From the NCBI GenBank assembly GCA_002329645.1, contig DCTS01000002.1, positions 916 through 17,201 on the forward strand: a stretch of DNA of 16,286 bases, given 5' to 3'. Positions 7,405 through 14,309 of this stretch are shown one piece after another. Position numbers and translations under genes: made by a program. This DNA is from Lachnoclostridium sp. UBA1434 (lineage in GTDB: Bacteria > Bacillota > Clostridia > Lachnospirales > Lachnospiraceae). Under the pieces are notes generated by a model, which had not been told where the DNA came from, searched no databases, and was given only the letters and a program-made list of their open reading frames with translations. Every line of letters begins with the position of its first letter. Within the stretch, counting starts at the first letter, position 1.

Positions 7405-7510
7405 CTTAGTAACCTATGTTGCTGCTTTTTGTCGCGGAGCTGTGGCATATGTTACGATGCTACGGCTTTTGTTACGAAGCTGGAGTTTCTGTATCGGAAC
7501 TGCACGTTTA
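7391..7510. repeat. Degenerate 20-bp tandem repeats between the YceG-like gene and rpsB
   Basis: Four consecutive 20-bp units are aligned at 7431, 7451, 7471 and 7491; examples are GTTACGATGCTACGGCTTTT and GTTACGAAGCTGGAGTTTCT. They share the pattern GTnnCGnnGCTnnnGnnTnT. Two more diverged units probably precede them (from about 7391 and 7411). The stretch carries no convincing gene and has many stops. Confidence 0.6.
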
Positions 7511-7522
7511 AATGATTCATTC

Positions 7523-8329
7523 TTATTTTGTTATAGTGTCAACAATCTTCTTATATGATGCACCGGCAGGAAGGGTATATGTTCCAATCTTTATAAAACT
7601 TGCCTTCCCTTTACCGATTATATAGCTATTGAAATCTTCCGTATTCTCTATTAATCCCTTCTCTTTGAGAAGAGCGGACACCATCTCAGACGACATGCCT
7701 CTTTCAATTGTAAATGTTATCATTGAATCTGAAGCATTATCGGTACCGGATGCATCCGGGGTATCTTCGGCGCCGGAAGCATCACCGGTATCTGTGCTGC
7801 CATCATCATCGGAAGCCTCTGCAGCGTCTGTATTATCGGATATATCTATAGTATCATCTTCTGTGTCGGATGTATTACCTGCATCCATGGTACCTTCTAT
7901 GTCGGATGCATTGCCGGCATCCGTGGTATCTTCACTGCCGGATGCATTGCCGGTATCAGTGTTACCTTCACTGTCAGCCGTATTACCGTCATCCGTGGTA
8001 CCTTCACTGCCGGGCGTATTGCCGGCATCCTTGGAAGCTTCATTAATAGAAGCGTCGGATGAATCCGCAGCATCTTCATTACCTGATGCATCTGCAGGAT
8101 TCAAAGTATCTTCTGCTTCTGAATTATCGGCGCCTTCTGAGGGAACTGCAGGCGTAGTTGTAAGCATTTCCTTAAGCTTTTCATCCTCGGCCATTACCAT
8201 GCCAAGCTGCTTTGCCCTGCTGATAATCTCCTGGTCCGTCAGTTTTTCCTTCCCTGTGCCTATGGATAAGATTATGGCAGTAAGCAATATTCCTGCTCCA
8301 AGGCCTCTCATGTAATATTTTAATTTCAT
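7523..8329 (-). CDS. Membrane-anchored protein with a C-terminal YceG/MltG-like domain
   Basis: From the ATG at 8329 this is a 268-residue protein starting MKLKYYMRGLGAGILLTAII. It has one N-terminal transmembrane anchor (about 7-24), then a charged segment (EKLTDQEIISRAKQLGM). A long linker rich in Asp, Ser, Thr, Ala and Gly (about 60-200) follows, with five 12-residue repeats. The C-terminal domain (about 203-268, TFTIERGMSSEMVSALLKEK to TLPAGASYKKIVDTI) resembles the LysM-like part of YceG/MltG. The catalytic transglycosylase domain is absent, so it is more likely a wall-binding or scaffold protein than an enzyme. No good ribosome binding site is visible; an in-frame ATG at 8356 would add nine residues. 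It lies between the flagellar operon and rpsB. Confidence 0.75.
   Translation of the reverse strand: MKLKYYMRGLGAGILLTAIILSIGTGKEKLTDQEIISRAKQLGMVMAEDEKLKEMLTTTPAVPSEGADNSEAEDTLNPADASGNEDAADSSDASINEASKDAGNTPGSEGTTDDGNTADSEGNTDTGNASGSEDTTDAGNASDIEGTMDAGNTSDTEDDTIDISDNTDAAEASDDDGSTDTGDASGAEDTPDASGTDNASDSMITFTIERGMSSEMVSALLKEKGLIENTEDFNSYIIGKGKASFIKIGTYTLPAGASYKKIVDTITK
7844..8023 (-). repeat. Five in-frame 36-bp repeats encoding a 12-residue acidic linker unit
   Basis: The linker of the YceG-like protein contains five consecutive 12-residue units, each starting GN: GNTPGSEGTTDD, GNTADSEGNTDT, GNASGSEDTTDA, GNASDIEGTMDA and GNTSDTEDDTID. A further partial unit (GDASGAEDTPDA) lies closer to the C-terminus. 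The DNA repeats are clear but not identical, so copy number could vary by slippage without changing frame. Confidence 0.85.
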
Positions 8330-8363
8330 GCCAGTTACCCAGCCTTTCATATTCATGTCATAA

Positions 8364-8685
8364 TCACATACAAGCTTCTATCACATTTAAGCTTCTGTCA
8401 CATTCATGCTTCTGTCACATTCATGCTTCTGTCACATTCAATCTTCTTTCACATTCATGCTTCTGTCACATTCAAGCTTCTGTCACATTTAAGCTTCTGC
8501 CACATTCATGCTTCTGTCACACTCATGCTTCTGTCACATTCAAGCTTCTGCCACATACAAGCTTCTATCACATTTAAGCTTCTGTCACATTCATGCTTCT
8601 GTCACATTCAAATTGTTATCACATAAAGCTTGTATCACATATAATCAATTCTCACATACAAGTTGCTTTAACATACAAGCTGCTT
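8364..8685. repeat. 17-bp tandem repeat array, 19 units
   Basis: Nineteen head-to-tail units, all 17 bp except one of 16 bp (8619-8634), follow the consensus TCACATTCATGCTTCTG. Units 1-14 (8364-8601) are close variants (TTCATG, TTCAAG, TTTAAG or ACAAG in the middle). Units 15-19 (8602-8685) are decayed. A further decayed unit (8347-8363) overlaps the upstream start of the YceG-like gene. Units 1-3 and 12-14 are almost identical as a block (50 of 51 bases), indicating block duplication. Seventeen is not a multiple of three and no reading frame looks like protein, so the array is non-coding. It fills most of the gene-free stretch from 8330 to 8777. Confidence 0.95.
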
Positions 8686-8719
8686 ATATTTGGACTAATA
8701 AATTACGGATATAATTATA

Positions 8720-8733
8720 GGCCCTTTCGGACC
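8720..8733 (-). terminator. Small hairpin after the DUF6115-like gene
   Basis: In the minus-strand RNA, GGUCC-GAAA-GGGCC forms a 5-bp stem (one U-G pair) closed by a GNRA-type tetraloop, 44 bp after the stop codon. The following bases are A/T-rich but contain no clean T-run, so termination would be weak. It is the only candidate end for the flagellar/chemotaxis operon seen here. Confidence 0.3.
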
Positions 8734-8777
8734 GGTCAATCTCCATAATGGAATAACGCCTTTACCTTTTTCACATT

Positions 8778-9464
8778 TTATTTCTTGTTCTTATATAAAT
8801 CAATCACCAGCTTAACTTCACCCTGGCCAACTCTCAGCAGTCTGGATATCTCCACTACGGATTTGCCCTCGGAATAAAGCGCAAGTATTTGGTCTTTGTT
8901 ATTAGCGCCCCCATTATTATGTGCGTTATTGTCGGAATTATTTTGCTGCACACCATTTGAGCCGTCTTCCTTCTTACCCTGCTCCTTTGCCGGAACGGCG
9001 CCTTCCGTTTTAACGGCAGCTCTTTCGGCGGCAGCCTGCCTCCTTGCCTCGGCAATCTCATGAAGCTTTCTTTTGGCTGCATCTATCTCCTTTACAGCAG
9101 CCTTAAGCTCCTTCTCCTTTTCATTCAGCATATTATAAAGAAATACGACTTCTTCATGATTGTTCTTAATTTTCTCCAGTACTTGCTCCGAGAAATCATT
9201 GACTGCAATGATTTTCTCGTTTGACAGCCTGACAAGCTCATCGTCGGTCCTGACTCTTATTTCCTCACTGACTTCTGTCAGGACTTCTTCCACTCTTGCC
9301 TTTACCTGCTTTATCTCTTCCTCCGTCAATGCAAGAGCCTCAGTAGCCGAAATAATCCTGATAGCAGGCTGGCCTGCTGTAGACTTATCTCTGTTTGTGA
9401 TTATGCAGCTTACTATTATTATGACTATTCCTGTAATAGCCATGAATATTTCCATCGAGTTCAT
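8778..9464 (-). CDS. DUF6115-like membrane protein of the flagellar locus
   Basis: This 228-residue protein has an N-terminal membrane helix (about 7-23) and a long, highly charged, probably coiled-coil region (about 40-155, rich in Glu, Lys and Ala). An Asn-rich spacer (about 170-190) leads to a compact C-terminal helix-turn-helix-like module, ILALYSEGKSVVEISRLLRV. That arrangement matches the DUF6115 family as I know it from flagellar operons of Clostridia and Bacilli; the biochemical role is not established. The start has a clear ribosome binding site (GGAGG, 4 bases upstream). It follows the 104-residue gene by 12 bp, so it belongs to the same operon. Confidence 0.75.
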   Translation of the reverse strand: MNSMEIFMAITGIVIIIVSCIITNRDKSTAGQPAIRIISATEALALTEEEIKQVKARVEEVLTEVSEEIRVRTDDELVRLSNEKIIAVNDFSEQVLEKIKNNHEEVVFLYNMLNEKEKELKAAVKEIDAAKRKLHEIAEARRQAAAERAAVKTEGAVPAKEQGKKEDGSNGVQQNNSDNNAHNNGGANNKDQILALYSEGKSVVEISRLLRVGQGEVKLVIDLYKNKK

Positions 9465-9476
9465 ATTTCCTCCAGG

Positions 9477-9791
9477 CTAAATTAAGATATCTATTCCTCC
9501 GGGTCGTTTATTCACTGCAGCTTCAGGTTTATTCTTATCCTGTTCCTCCTCCCGGCTTTTCTGCCGGTTTTGTGAGCCGAAATACTTGTTGCTGCCCTTT
9601 TCCTTGGCATCATACCTGAATTCCTTGTTCTCACTCTTCATTGTCTGAACAGGCCTGGTGCTTTCCTCTCTGACTATATTATGAAAGCTTATATCTGACT
9701 GAACCTGCGTATGCTGGTTCTTGCTGGTTTCATTATACTTAATCTGTGAGGCCTCATGGGACTTCATAATTTCAATAGGTCTGATCGGCAT
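9477..9791 (-). CDS. 104-residue charged protein of unknown function, flagellar locus
   Basis: I do not recognise a characterised family. The protein starts MPIRPIEIMKSHEASQ, is strongly hydrophilic (many Lys, Glu, Gln and Asn), has no membrane segment and ends GGIDILI. The MPIRP start and the GGIDI-type end look like conserved ends around a variable, probably disordered middle. The ribosome binding site is excellent (GGAGG, 6 bases before ATG). It lies 50 bp after fapA and 12 bp before the DUF6115-like gene, so co-expression with flagellar genes is likely. A link to flagellar assembly is inferred from position only. Confidence 0.7.
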   Translation of the reverse strand: MPIRPIEIMKSHEASQIKYNETSKNQHTQVQSDISFHNIVREESTRPVQTMKSENKEFRYDAKEKGSNKYFGSQNRQKSREEEQDKNKPEAAVNKRPGGIDILI

Positions 9792-9841
9792 ACCATACCT
9801 CCTATCAAACTACATTAACAGTTGCTTAGTTATGAAGGATT

Positions 9842-11443
9842 TTATAGCGGTATAAGCTTGATGTCAGCCCTGTCGCGAACGAATTTTGTATGATGTATTT
9901 CTTCCCTTACGAAGTATATGACATTGGAAATTACAATCTTGGTTCCGGGATATACCGAATCCTGCACCTTTATCATTCCTGTCTGGTTGCCCTCGACCTC
10001 GAATCTCAATTCATCATATCTTCTCCGGGCTTTTTGAAGCTGCTCCTCCAACAGTATATTGCTCTGTGTAAGCTGCCTCAATGTTTCCAGCTTGTCATAC
10101 TGGAGTGTTCCGCTTGACTGCAGTCTTTTTCTGACAGTGGCAACTGCTTGTACAATACGATCCTTCTCGGATTGCAGATCCGCCAGCTTCTTTTCAAGCT
10201 CCCTGAATTCCTCCAGGGTTTTGGGATCAATTCCAACCTCAAGCAGGGTGCTTGTCCCCATATGTGAACCGGCATTCTTTATGGAAATAAGTGTGCCGGA
10301 CCTTATTTCGCCCCCTGTTACAAAGCCCTTTCTTCCGCCTACCACGATATCGCCCTTTGCAGACACCCTGCTGTGCATAATCGACTCCGTAGTAATATAT
10401 CCGCCGGCTATAACCTCCGAGTTCTCAATGAACTTGGTTATTATGTTGCTTGCGGCTTTAAGGATCCCTTTATTCATGCCCTGAATTCCGCGTCTTAGTA
10501 TTATCTGTCCCCCTGCTTCTATGTATGCCCCCTCTACTACACCGTTTACCTCCACATCACCCTTGGCTTTGATGGAGTATCCGGTTATGACATTGCCCTT
10601 TATTATGACATTGCCATCGTAAATAATATCTCCCGTTGAAGCATCCACATCGCCGTCCACCTCATATGTATCAGATACAACCACCTTGCCGTCAACAAGG
10701 CTTACGTGACCGTCCACCTCCGAGAACAGTGCAAGACCGTCCTCCGACAGCACTGTTTTACTGCCATATCGTAAAGTCTTATTGTTGACCTTGTTCGGAC
10801 GTATCACGTTACCGCATACGTCAATACCGGGTTTACCGTAATCAACAGGTGACAGGGTTGCAAGCAAATCTCCCTTTCTGCATCTGCTTATGATATCAAG
10901 CTGATGGAAATCAACCGACCCGTCCTCATTAGTTTTCGGCTTCTTGGTGAGATCTGTATTAAAATGATATGTAATAACGGCATCATGGCCTTGCACTGCA
11001 GGTGTTGCAACAGCCATAAGATAGTCCGTACAGTATTTACGCTCAGCAATAAATTGATCTATCCTGGTTTCATCCACACCATACTTAACGCCTGCTTTGA
11101 CCAGAAGAGCAATTATGTCATCCTTGGTCATAAGCCTTCCGCCATTGCTTGGAGGATAAAATCGGCATATCGCCTTCATTCTTTCCTCACCAAGCTCAAC
11201 CTTACCGGCTTCATCCTGAATAGGTATGATATTGGAGGTTAGCTTTACCTCCAGCATATCCTTCAGCGAAAGAAAAGCCCTGCCAAGCGCTGCTTTGTCA
11301 TATTCGTATATCTTTCTGTCAATCAGGTAATTGCTAAGCTCATCATATACAATAGGATTTCCCCCGGGCTCTGCTTCAAACAACTGAATGTAAGTGCCGT
11401 CTTCCTTAATGATGAGCTTAAAATAGCCATTTTTGCCGCTCAT
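9842..11443 (-). CDS. fapA: FapA-family (DUF342) protein, flagellar assembly protein A
   Basis: This 533-residue cytoplasmic protein belongs to the FapA/DUF342 family. The N-terminal part holds the family segment with YHFNTDLTKKPKTNEDGSVD and ATLSPVDYGKPGIDV. The centre is a glycine- and valine-rich right-handed beta-helix (for example GDVDASTGDIIYDGNVIIKG, GYITTESIMHS). A coiled coil (about 405-465) and a small beta domain end it. Relatives sit in flagellar operons and have been linked to assembly or cell-surface regulation; the mechanism is uncertain. The start at 11443 is chosen because GGGGGG lies 5 bases upstream. An in-frame ATG at 11482 would add 13 residues. It follows sigD by 46 bp. 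Confidence 0.88.
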   Translation of the reverse strand: MSGKNGYFKLIIKEDGTYIQLFEAEPGGNPIVYDELSNYLIDRKIYEYDKAALGRAFLSLKDMLEVKLTSNIIPIQDEAGKVELGEERMKAICRFYPPSNGGRLMTKDDIIALLVKAGVKYGVDETRIDQFIAERKYCTDYLMAVATPAVQGHDAVITYHFNTDLTKKPKTNEDGSVDFHQLDIISRCRKGDLLATLSPVDYGKPGIDVCGNVIRPNKVNNKTLRYGSKTVLSEDGLALFSEVDGHVSLVDGKVVVSDTYEVDGDVDASTGDIIYDGNVIIKGNVITGYSIKAKGDVEVNGVVEGAYIEAGGQIILRRGIQGMNKGILKAASNIITKFIENSEVIAGGYITTESIMHSRVSAKGDIVVGGRKGFVTGGEIRSGTLISIKNAGSHMGTSTLLEVGIDPKTLEEFRELEKKLADLQSEKDRIVQAVATVRKRLQSSGTLQYDKLETLRQLTQSNILLEEQLQKARRRYDELRFEVEGNQTGMIKVQDSVYPGTKIVISNVIYFVREEIHHTKFVRDRADIKLIPL

Positions 11444-11489
11444 ATCAACCCCCCTTTCATCATATAAATTACTTACCTCCATATGTAAA

Positions 11490-12257
11490 TCAGTAGCTGG
11501 TTAATAACTCCATGTTGGCTCCCAGCTTCATCTTCATCTTCTGCAATGCCCTTGTATGAAGCTGTGAAACCCTGGACTCCGACACATCCAGGACCCTGCT
11601 GATTTCCTTCAGTGTAAGTTCTTCATAGTAATATAGTACTATAACCTTTCTTTCCTTTTCAGTTAATGTATCCAGAGTCTTGATTAGCAGACTCTTGAGC
11701 TCCTGCTGCTCGACTACCCTTTCGGGATGGTCAAGGGGAGCTGTTAAGCTTTGCTCAACCCTTGCCTCACTTCCCTGTTCCATGAATTCATCCAGGGAAA
11801 TAATGTTGGTTACCTTGGTCTGGTTCATCCAGCTTTCCAACTCATCCGGTGATATCTCTAGCTCTGCTGCAAGCTCTTCATCAGTAGCGGCTCTTCCGTA
11901 TTTTGCTTCCAGACTCTGGTATGCCATATCCAGCTTTCGCTGCTTCTGCCTTATGCTTCTTGGTATCCAGTCCATTTTTCGTATCTGGTCCAGAATTGCT
12001 CCCCTTATTCTCAAGGATGCATATGTCTCGAATTTATAGCCTTTTTTTATGTCAAATTTATCTATCGCGTCAATAAGTCCAAAGGTACCGTAACCCACAA
12101 GGTCATCATATTCAACATTATATCCGAGATACATGCTCAGACGTCCGGCGACCAGCTTCACCAATCCCGCATATTCAATTATTATTTTCTCCATAAGCTC
12201 GGGAGTCTTTTTTTTAGAATACTCCTCCCAGAGCCTTTGCCTGCTTTCTGCGTTCAT
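11490..12257 (-). CDS. sigD: Flagellar/motility sigma factor SigD (FliA, sigma-28)
   Basis: This 255-residue sigma-70 family protein directs RNA polymerase to late flagellar and chemotaxis promoters. Region 2 is visible as GYNVEYDDLVGYGTFGLIDAIDKFD and KFETYASLRIRGAILDQIRK, followed by the FliA hallmark MDWIPRSIRQKQRK. Region 4 carries LTEKERKVIVLYYYEELTLK and the helix-turn-helix ISRVLDVSESRVSQLHTRALQKM. The ribosome binding site is GGAGG, 5 bases before ATG. It sits in the usual place after the che genes and before fapA, 27 bp after the small membrane protein gene. An anti-sigma factor (FlgM) is not in this window. Confidence 0.96.
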   Translation of the reverse strand: MNAESRQRLWEEYSKKKTPELMEKIIIEYAGLVKLVAGRLSMYLGYNVEYDDLVGYGTFGLIDAIDKFDIKKGYKFETYASLRIRGAILDQIRKMDWIPRSIRQKQRKLDMAYQSLEAKYGRAATDEELAAELEISPDELESWMNQTKVTNIISLDEFMEQGSEARVEQSLTAPLDHPERVVEQQELKSLLIKTLDTLTEKERKVIVLYYYEELTLKEISRVLDVSESRVSQLHTRALQKMKMKLGANMELLTSY

Positions 12258-12284
12258 AATGCCTCCAAATCAAGTTACTTTATA

Positions 12285-12578
12285 CTACCCTTTATTAACT
12301 TCGGCAGGAGTGGCCTTAACCTCGCCTAAAGCTTCATTCCCGGACTCTCCGGTACCATTTTCCTCTTGTGCTTCACCTTCCTGTGTTTTATCAGTCTTTA
12401 CTGACATTACCTTGTTAATTATTGCCCGAGCTATCAAACCGATTATATAAAAAATCACCATTACAAGCAGCATTTTTGTCAGGCTTTTCTTAATTTCGAC
12501 CTTATTCACAATATCCAAAATGCATACAACTGCTCCGGCAACAAGCATTATCAGTGCCGGAAGAAGCTTAATCCTCAT
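12285..12578 (-). CDS. 97-residue two-helix membrane protein of unknown function, flagellar locus
   Basis: I do not recognise a named family. The protein starts MRIKLLPALIMLVAGAVVCI and has two transmembrane helices (about 5-22 and 36-57) with a short charged loop between them. A hydrophilic tail rich in Glu, Gly and Thr (about 60-97) follows. A GGAAGGCGG ribosome binding site precedes the ATG. Small proteins of this shape occur between cheD and sigD in related Clostridia, as I recall. With cheD 123 bp upstream and sigD 27 bp downstream it should be co-expressed with both. A motility role is inference from position. Confidence 0.7.
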   Translation of the reverse strand: MRIKLLPALIMLVAGAVVCILDIVNKVEIKKSLTKMLLVMVIFYIIGLIARAIINKVMSVKTDKTQEGEAQEENGTGESGNEALGEVKATPAEVNKG

Positions 12579-12677
12579 ATATCCGCCTTCCTGTATGCTG
12601 CATGAAAATCATGAGCTCATACTTATGTATTGTCTTTACAGTATTATTTTAGCACGTGTTGCGGTCCTTGTATATAT

Positions 12678-12705
12678 TGTATATATCAATAAAGGTGTTA
12701 ATCAA
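12678..12705 (-). promoter_or_regulatory. Possible internal promoter upstream of the 97-residue gene and sigD
   Basis: On the minus strand TTGATT (12705-12700, overlapping the cheD stop) and TATACA (12683-12678) are 16 bp apart; an alternative -10, TACAAT, gives 18-bp spacing. The plus strand shows a 9-bp direct repeat here (TTGTATATA twice, 12668-12685). This is the largest gap in the che-sigD-fapA cluster (123 bp), so an internal promoter for sigD is plausible but unproven. Confidence 0.3.
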
Positions 12706-13187
12706 ATGATCTTTAATACCTTTCCTACCGATCTTATATGAAGCTCGCCCGTTTCAGGATAGAATTCTATGGTTCTTCCGTAATTTGATCCGGTATCCTC
12801 TGCAAGTAAACGTATTCCGAGAGCCTTCAGCTTATTTTTGGTTGCCTCCACATTCCGGTCTCCGATTCGCATCATTTCATTGTTATTATTGAAAGCAAAC
12901 ATCTGAGCCCCGCCTGCAATTTTTGCTACCAGCAGCCTCTTTTTTGCTCCGATGCCGGTCATTAGTTCAATCAGGGAATCTATTCCTGTGTCTGCAAATT
13001 TAGCCTTATTTTCATTGTTTATTATTTTTGTACTGTCCGGCAGCATTATATGTACCAGCCCCGAGATTTTAGTTGACGGATCGTACAAGACAATTCCCAC
13101 GCAGGATCCAAGCCCGAGAGTAGTTATCATATCAGGTGCGGTACATACATTCATATCTGCCATCCCGACCTTTATTATTTTGCTCAT
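12702..13187 (-). CDS. cheD: CheD, chemoreceptor glutamine deamidase
   Basis: CheD deamidates specific glutamines on chemoreceptors and partners with CheC in adaptation. This 161-residue protein shows the catalytic triad expected from the family: T23 and C29 in TTLGLGSCVGIVLYD and H46 in GLVHIMLP. It also has the family's KFADTGID segment and the AGGAQMF motif. All key residues are present, so it should be active in the cytoplasm. The start has an AGGTG ribosome binding site, and only 8 bp separate it from cheC, the usual order in Firmicutes and consistent with the CheC-CheD complex. Confidence 0.97.
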   Translation of the reverse strand: MSKIIKVGMADMNVCTAPDMITTLGLGSCVGIVLYDPSTKISGLVHIMLPDSTKIINNENKAKFADTGIDSLIELMTGIGAKKRLLVAKIAGGAQMFAFNNNNEMMRIGDRNVEATKNKLKALGIRLLAEDTGSNYGRTIEFYPETGELHIRSVGKVLKII

Positions 13188-13195
13188 TTATTCAC

Positions 13196-13828
13196 CTATA
13201 ACCCCAGTGATTTTAATATTCTCCCGTAGGAATTAAGAGACGGTATGAGTATGAAGTATCCGTTAACCGCCTTGATATCATCTCCGAACTCTGTTTCTAT
13301 CAGCAGGGCTCTGTCTCCAATCTTGCCGAATTCTATGGCGGGAACGCTTAAGATTGCTCCGGCCATGTCTATTGCCATATAGGGGATGCTTGAGGATATT
13401 GTCATCTTAGTCAGCATTGACAGAGATGATAAATATGCTCCGGCAATGATATTGCCAATCTCATTCAAGGCTGATAATTCCATCTCTGTAAAATCTTTGT
13501 CTTCATCCTTGCCGGTGTCCATTTCACCGATGCCCATAAGTATGTTGACAAGATGCCTTGCCGCCTGCTTATCCAGCATAAACATCATCATACCGTCAAT
13601 ATCGTCGCCAAGTGTAAACAGTATGCCGACAACAATTCTTTCCGCACCTCCCACAATATCGGAAAGCTCTTTGAATTCAAGGAGCTCTACCTTGGGTACA
13701 TTCATGGCCACCTTTGAATTAATCATCTGTGACAGCGCCGTTGTTGCATTACCTGCACCGATGTTGCCGATTTCCCTCAATACATCGTACTGCATGTTGT
13801 CCAGTCTGTTTAAGTCAAGCTCTGCCAT
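13196..13828 (-). CDS. cheC: CheC, CheY-P phosphatase
   Basis: CheC hydrolyses CheY-phosphate and is stimulated by CheD. This 210-residue protein retains both active-site motifs of the form D/S-x3-E-x2-N-x22-P: D15/E19/N22/P45 in the first half and S119/E123/N126/P149 in the second. Both catalytic centres therefore look intact. The start has GGAGG, and the gene lies 25 bp after cheW and 8 bp before cheD in the same operon. Length is normal for CheC rather than the shorter CheX, and no C-terminal FliM/FliY flagellar switch domain is attached. Confidence 0.96.
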   Translation of the reverse strand: MAELDLNRLDNMQYDVLREIGNIGAGNATTALSQMINSKVAMNVPKVELLEFKELSDIVGGAERIVVGILFTLGDDIDGMMMFMLDKQAARHLVNILMGIGEMDTGKDEDKDFTEMELSALNEIGNIIAGAYLSSLSMLTKMTISSSIPYMAIDMAGAILSVPAIEFGKIGDRALLIETEFGDDIKAVNGYFILIPSLNSYGRILKSLGL

Positions 13829-13853
13829 ATGCCAACACCTCCATTCAAAGCTA

Positions 13854-14297
13854 TTATGCTTCCTTCTCCTCCAGAATACCGGGTATGTTCAGAAGGTTAA
13901 TTAAATCATCCATGTATTTTGCAACACCGTTGCTGTAGCTTACTCTTTCATCGCTTTCATCATAGCTCATTGGCTTAATCTCGGATTCCTCTATTGCTGC
14001 CACTTCCCTGACCTCGTCAACTATGATTCCTGCCGGCGCCGCCTGTTTATCAGGCTTAACTATGATTATTCTGGATACAGGGGTGAAATCCTTCTGCTCC
14101 TTCCCGAGCTTATTTGCCAGGCTCATTACCGGTATCACATCTCCCCTTAGGTTGATGACTCCCAGATAATATGGCTGGGACTTGGGAACCCTGGTTATGG
14201 GCTGCATGACAATGATGCTTTCGATATAGCTTATATCTATCCCGAATTGCTCCGTACCCAGGCATGCAATAATAAATTGGTTCTCTGAAGTATTCAT
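13854..14297 (-). CDS. cheW: CheW, receptor-kinase coupling protein
   Basis: This 147-residue CheW links chemoreceptors to CheA. The single CheW domain shows the family landmarks: FIIACLGTEQFGIDISYIES, ITRVPKSQPYYLGVINLRGD and VIPVMSLANKLG, then ARIIIV-type and GIIVDEVREV strands. The C-terminus is short and charged (EEKEA). A GGGGGG-rich ribosome binding site precedes the ATG. Only 12 bp separate it from the end of cheA, so the two are almost certainly co-translated and made at matched levels. Confidence 0.96.
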   Translation of the reverse strand: MNTSENQFIIACLGTEQFGIDISYIESIIVMQPITRVPKSQPYYLGVINLRGDVIPVMSLANKLGKEQKDFTPVSRIIIVKPDKQAAPAGIIVDEVREVAAIEESEIKPMSYDESDERVSYSNGVAKYMDDLINLLNIPGILEEKEA

Positions 14298-14309
14298 GTG
14301 CTATCCCCC

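Noticed and set aside
7629..8315. Plus-strand open frame rich in Ser, Ala and Val opposite the YceG-like gene
   Set aside because: Its repetitive composition is the mirror of the 36-bp repeats on the other strand. The minus frame has a membrane anchor and a recognisable C-terminal domain, and this one has neither.
8364..8685. CRISPR array
   Set aside because: Units are contiguous 17-mers with no unique spacers, and no cas gene is nearby.
8423..8714. Plus-strand open frames with repeated HASVTF-like peptides
   Set aside because: They arise from the 17-bp array; the unit length is not a multiple of three, so the same DNA is read in rotating frames, and no ribosome binding site is present.
8740..8770. 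SigD-type promoter (TAAA-N15-GCCGATA) in front of the 17-bp array
   Set aside because: A TAAA is present on the minus strand, but the matching -10 is too poor to support.
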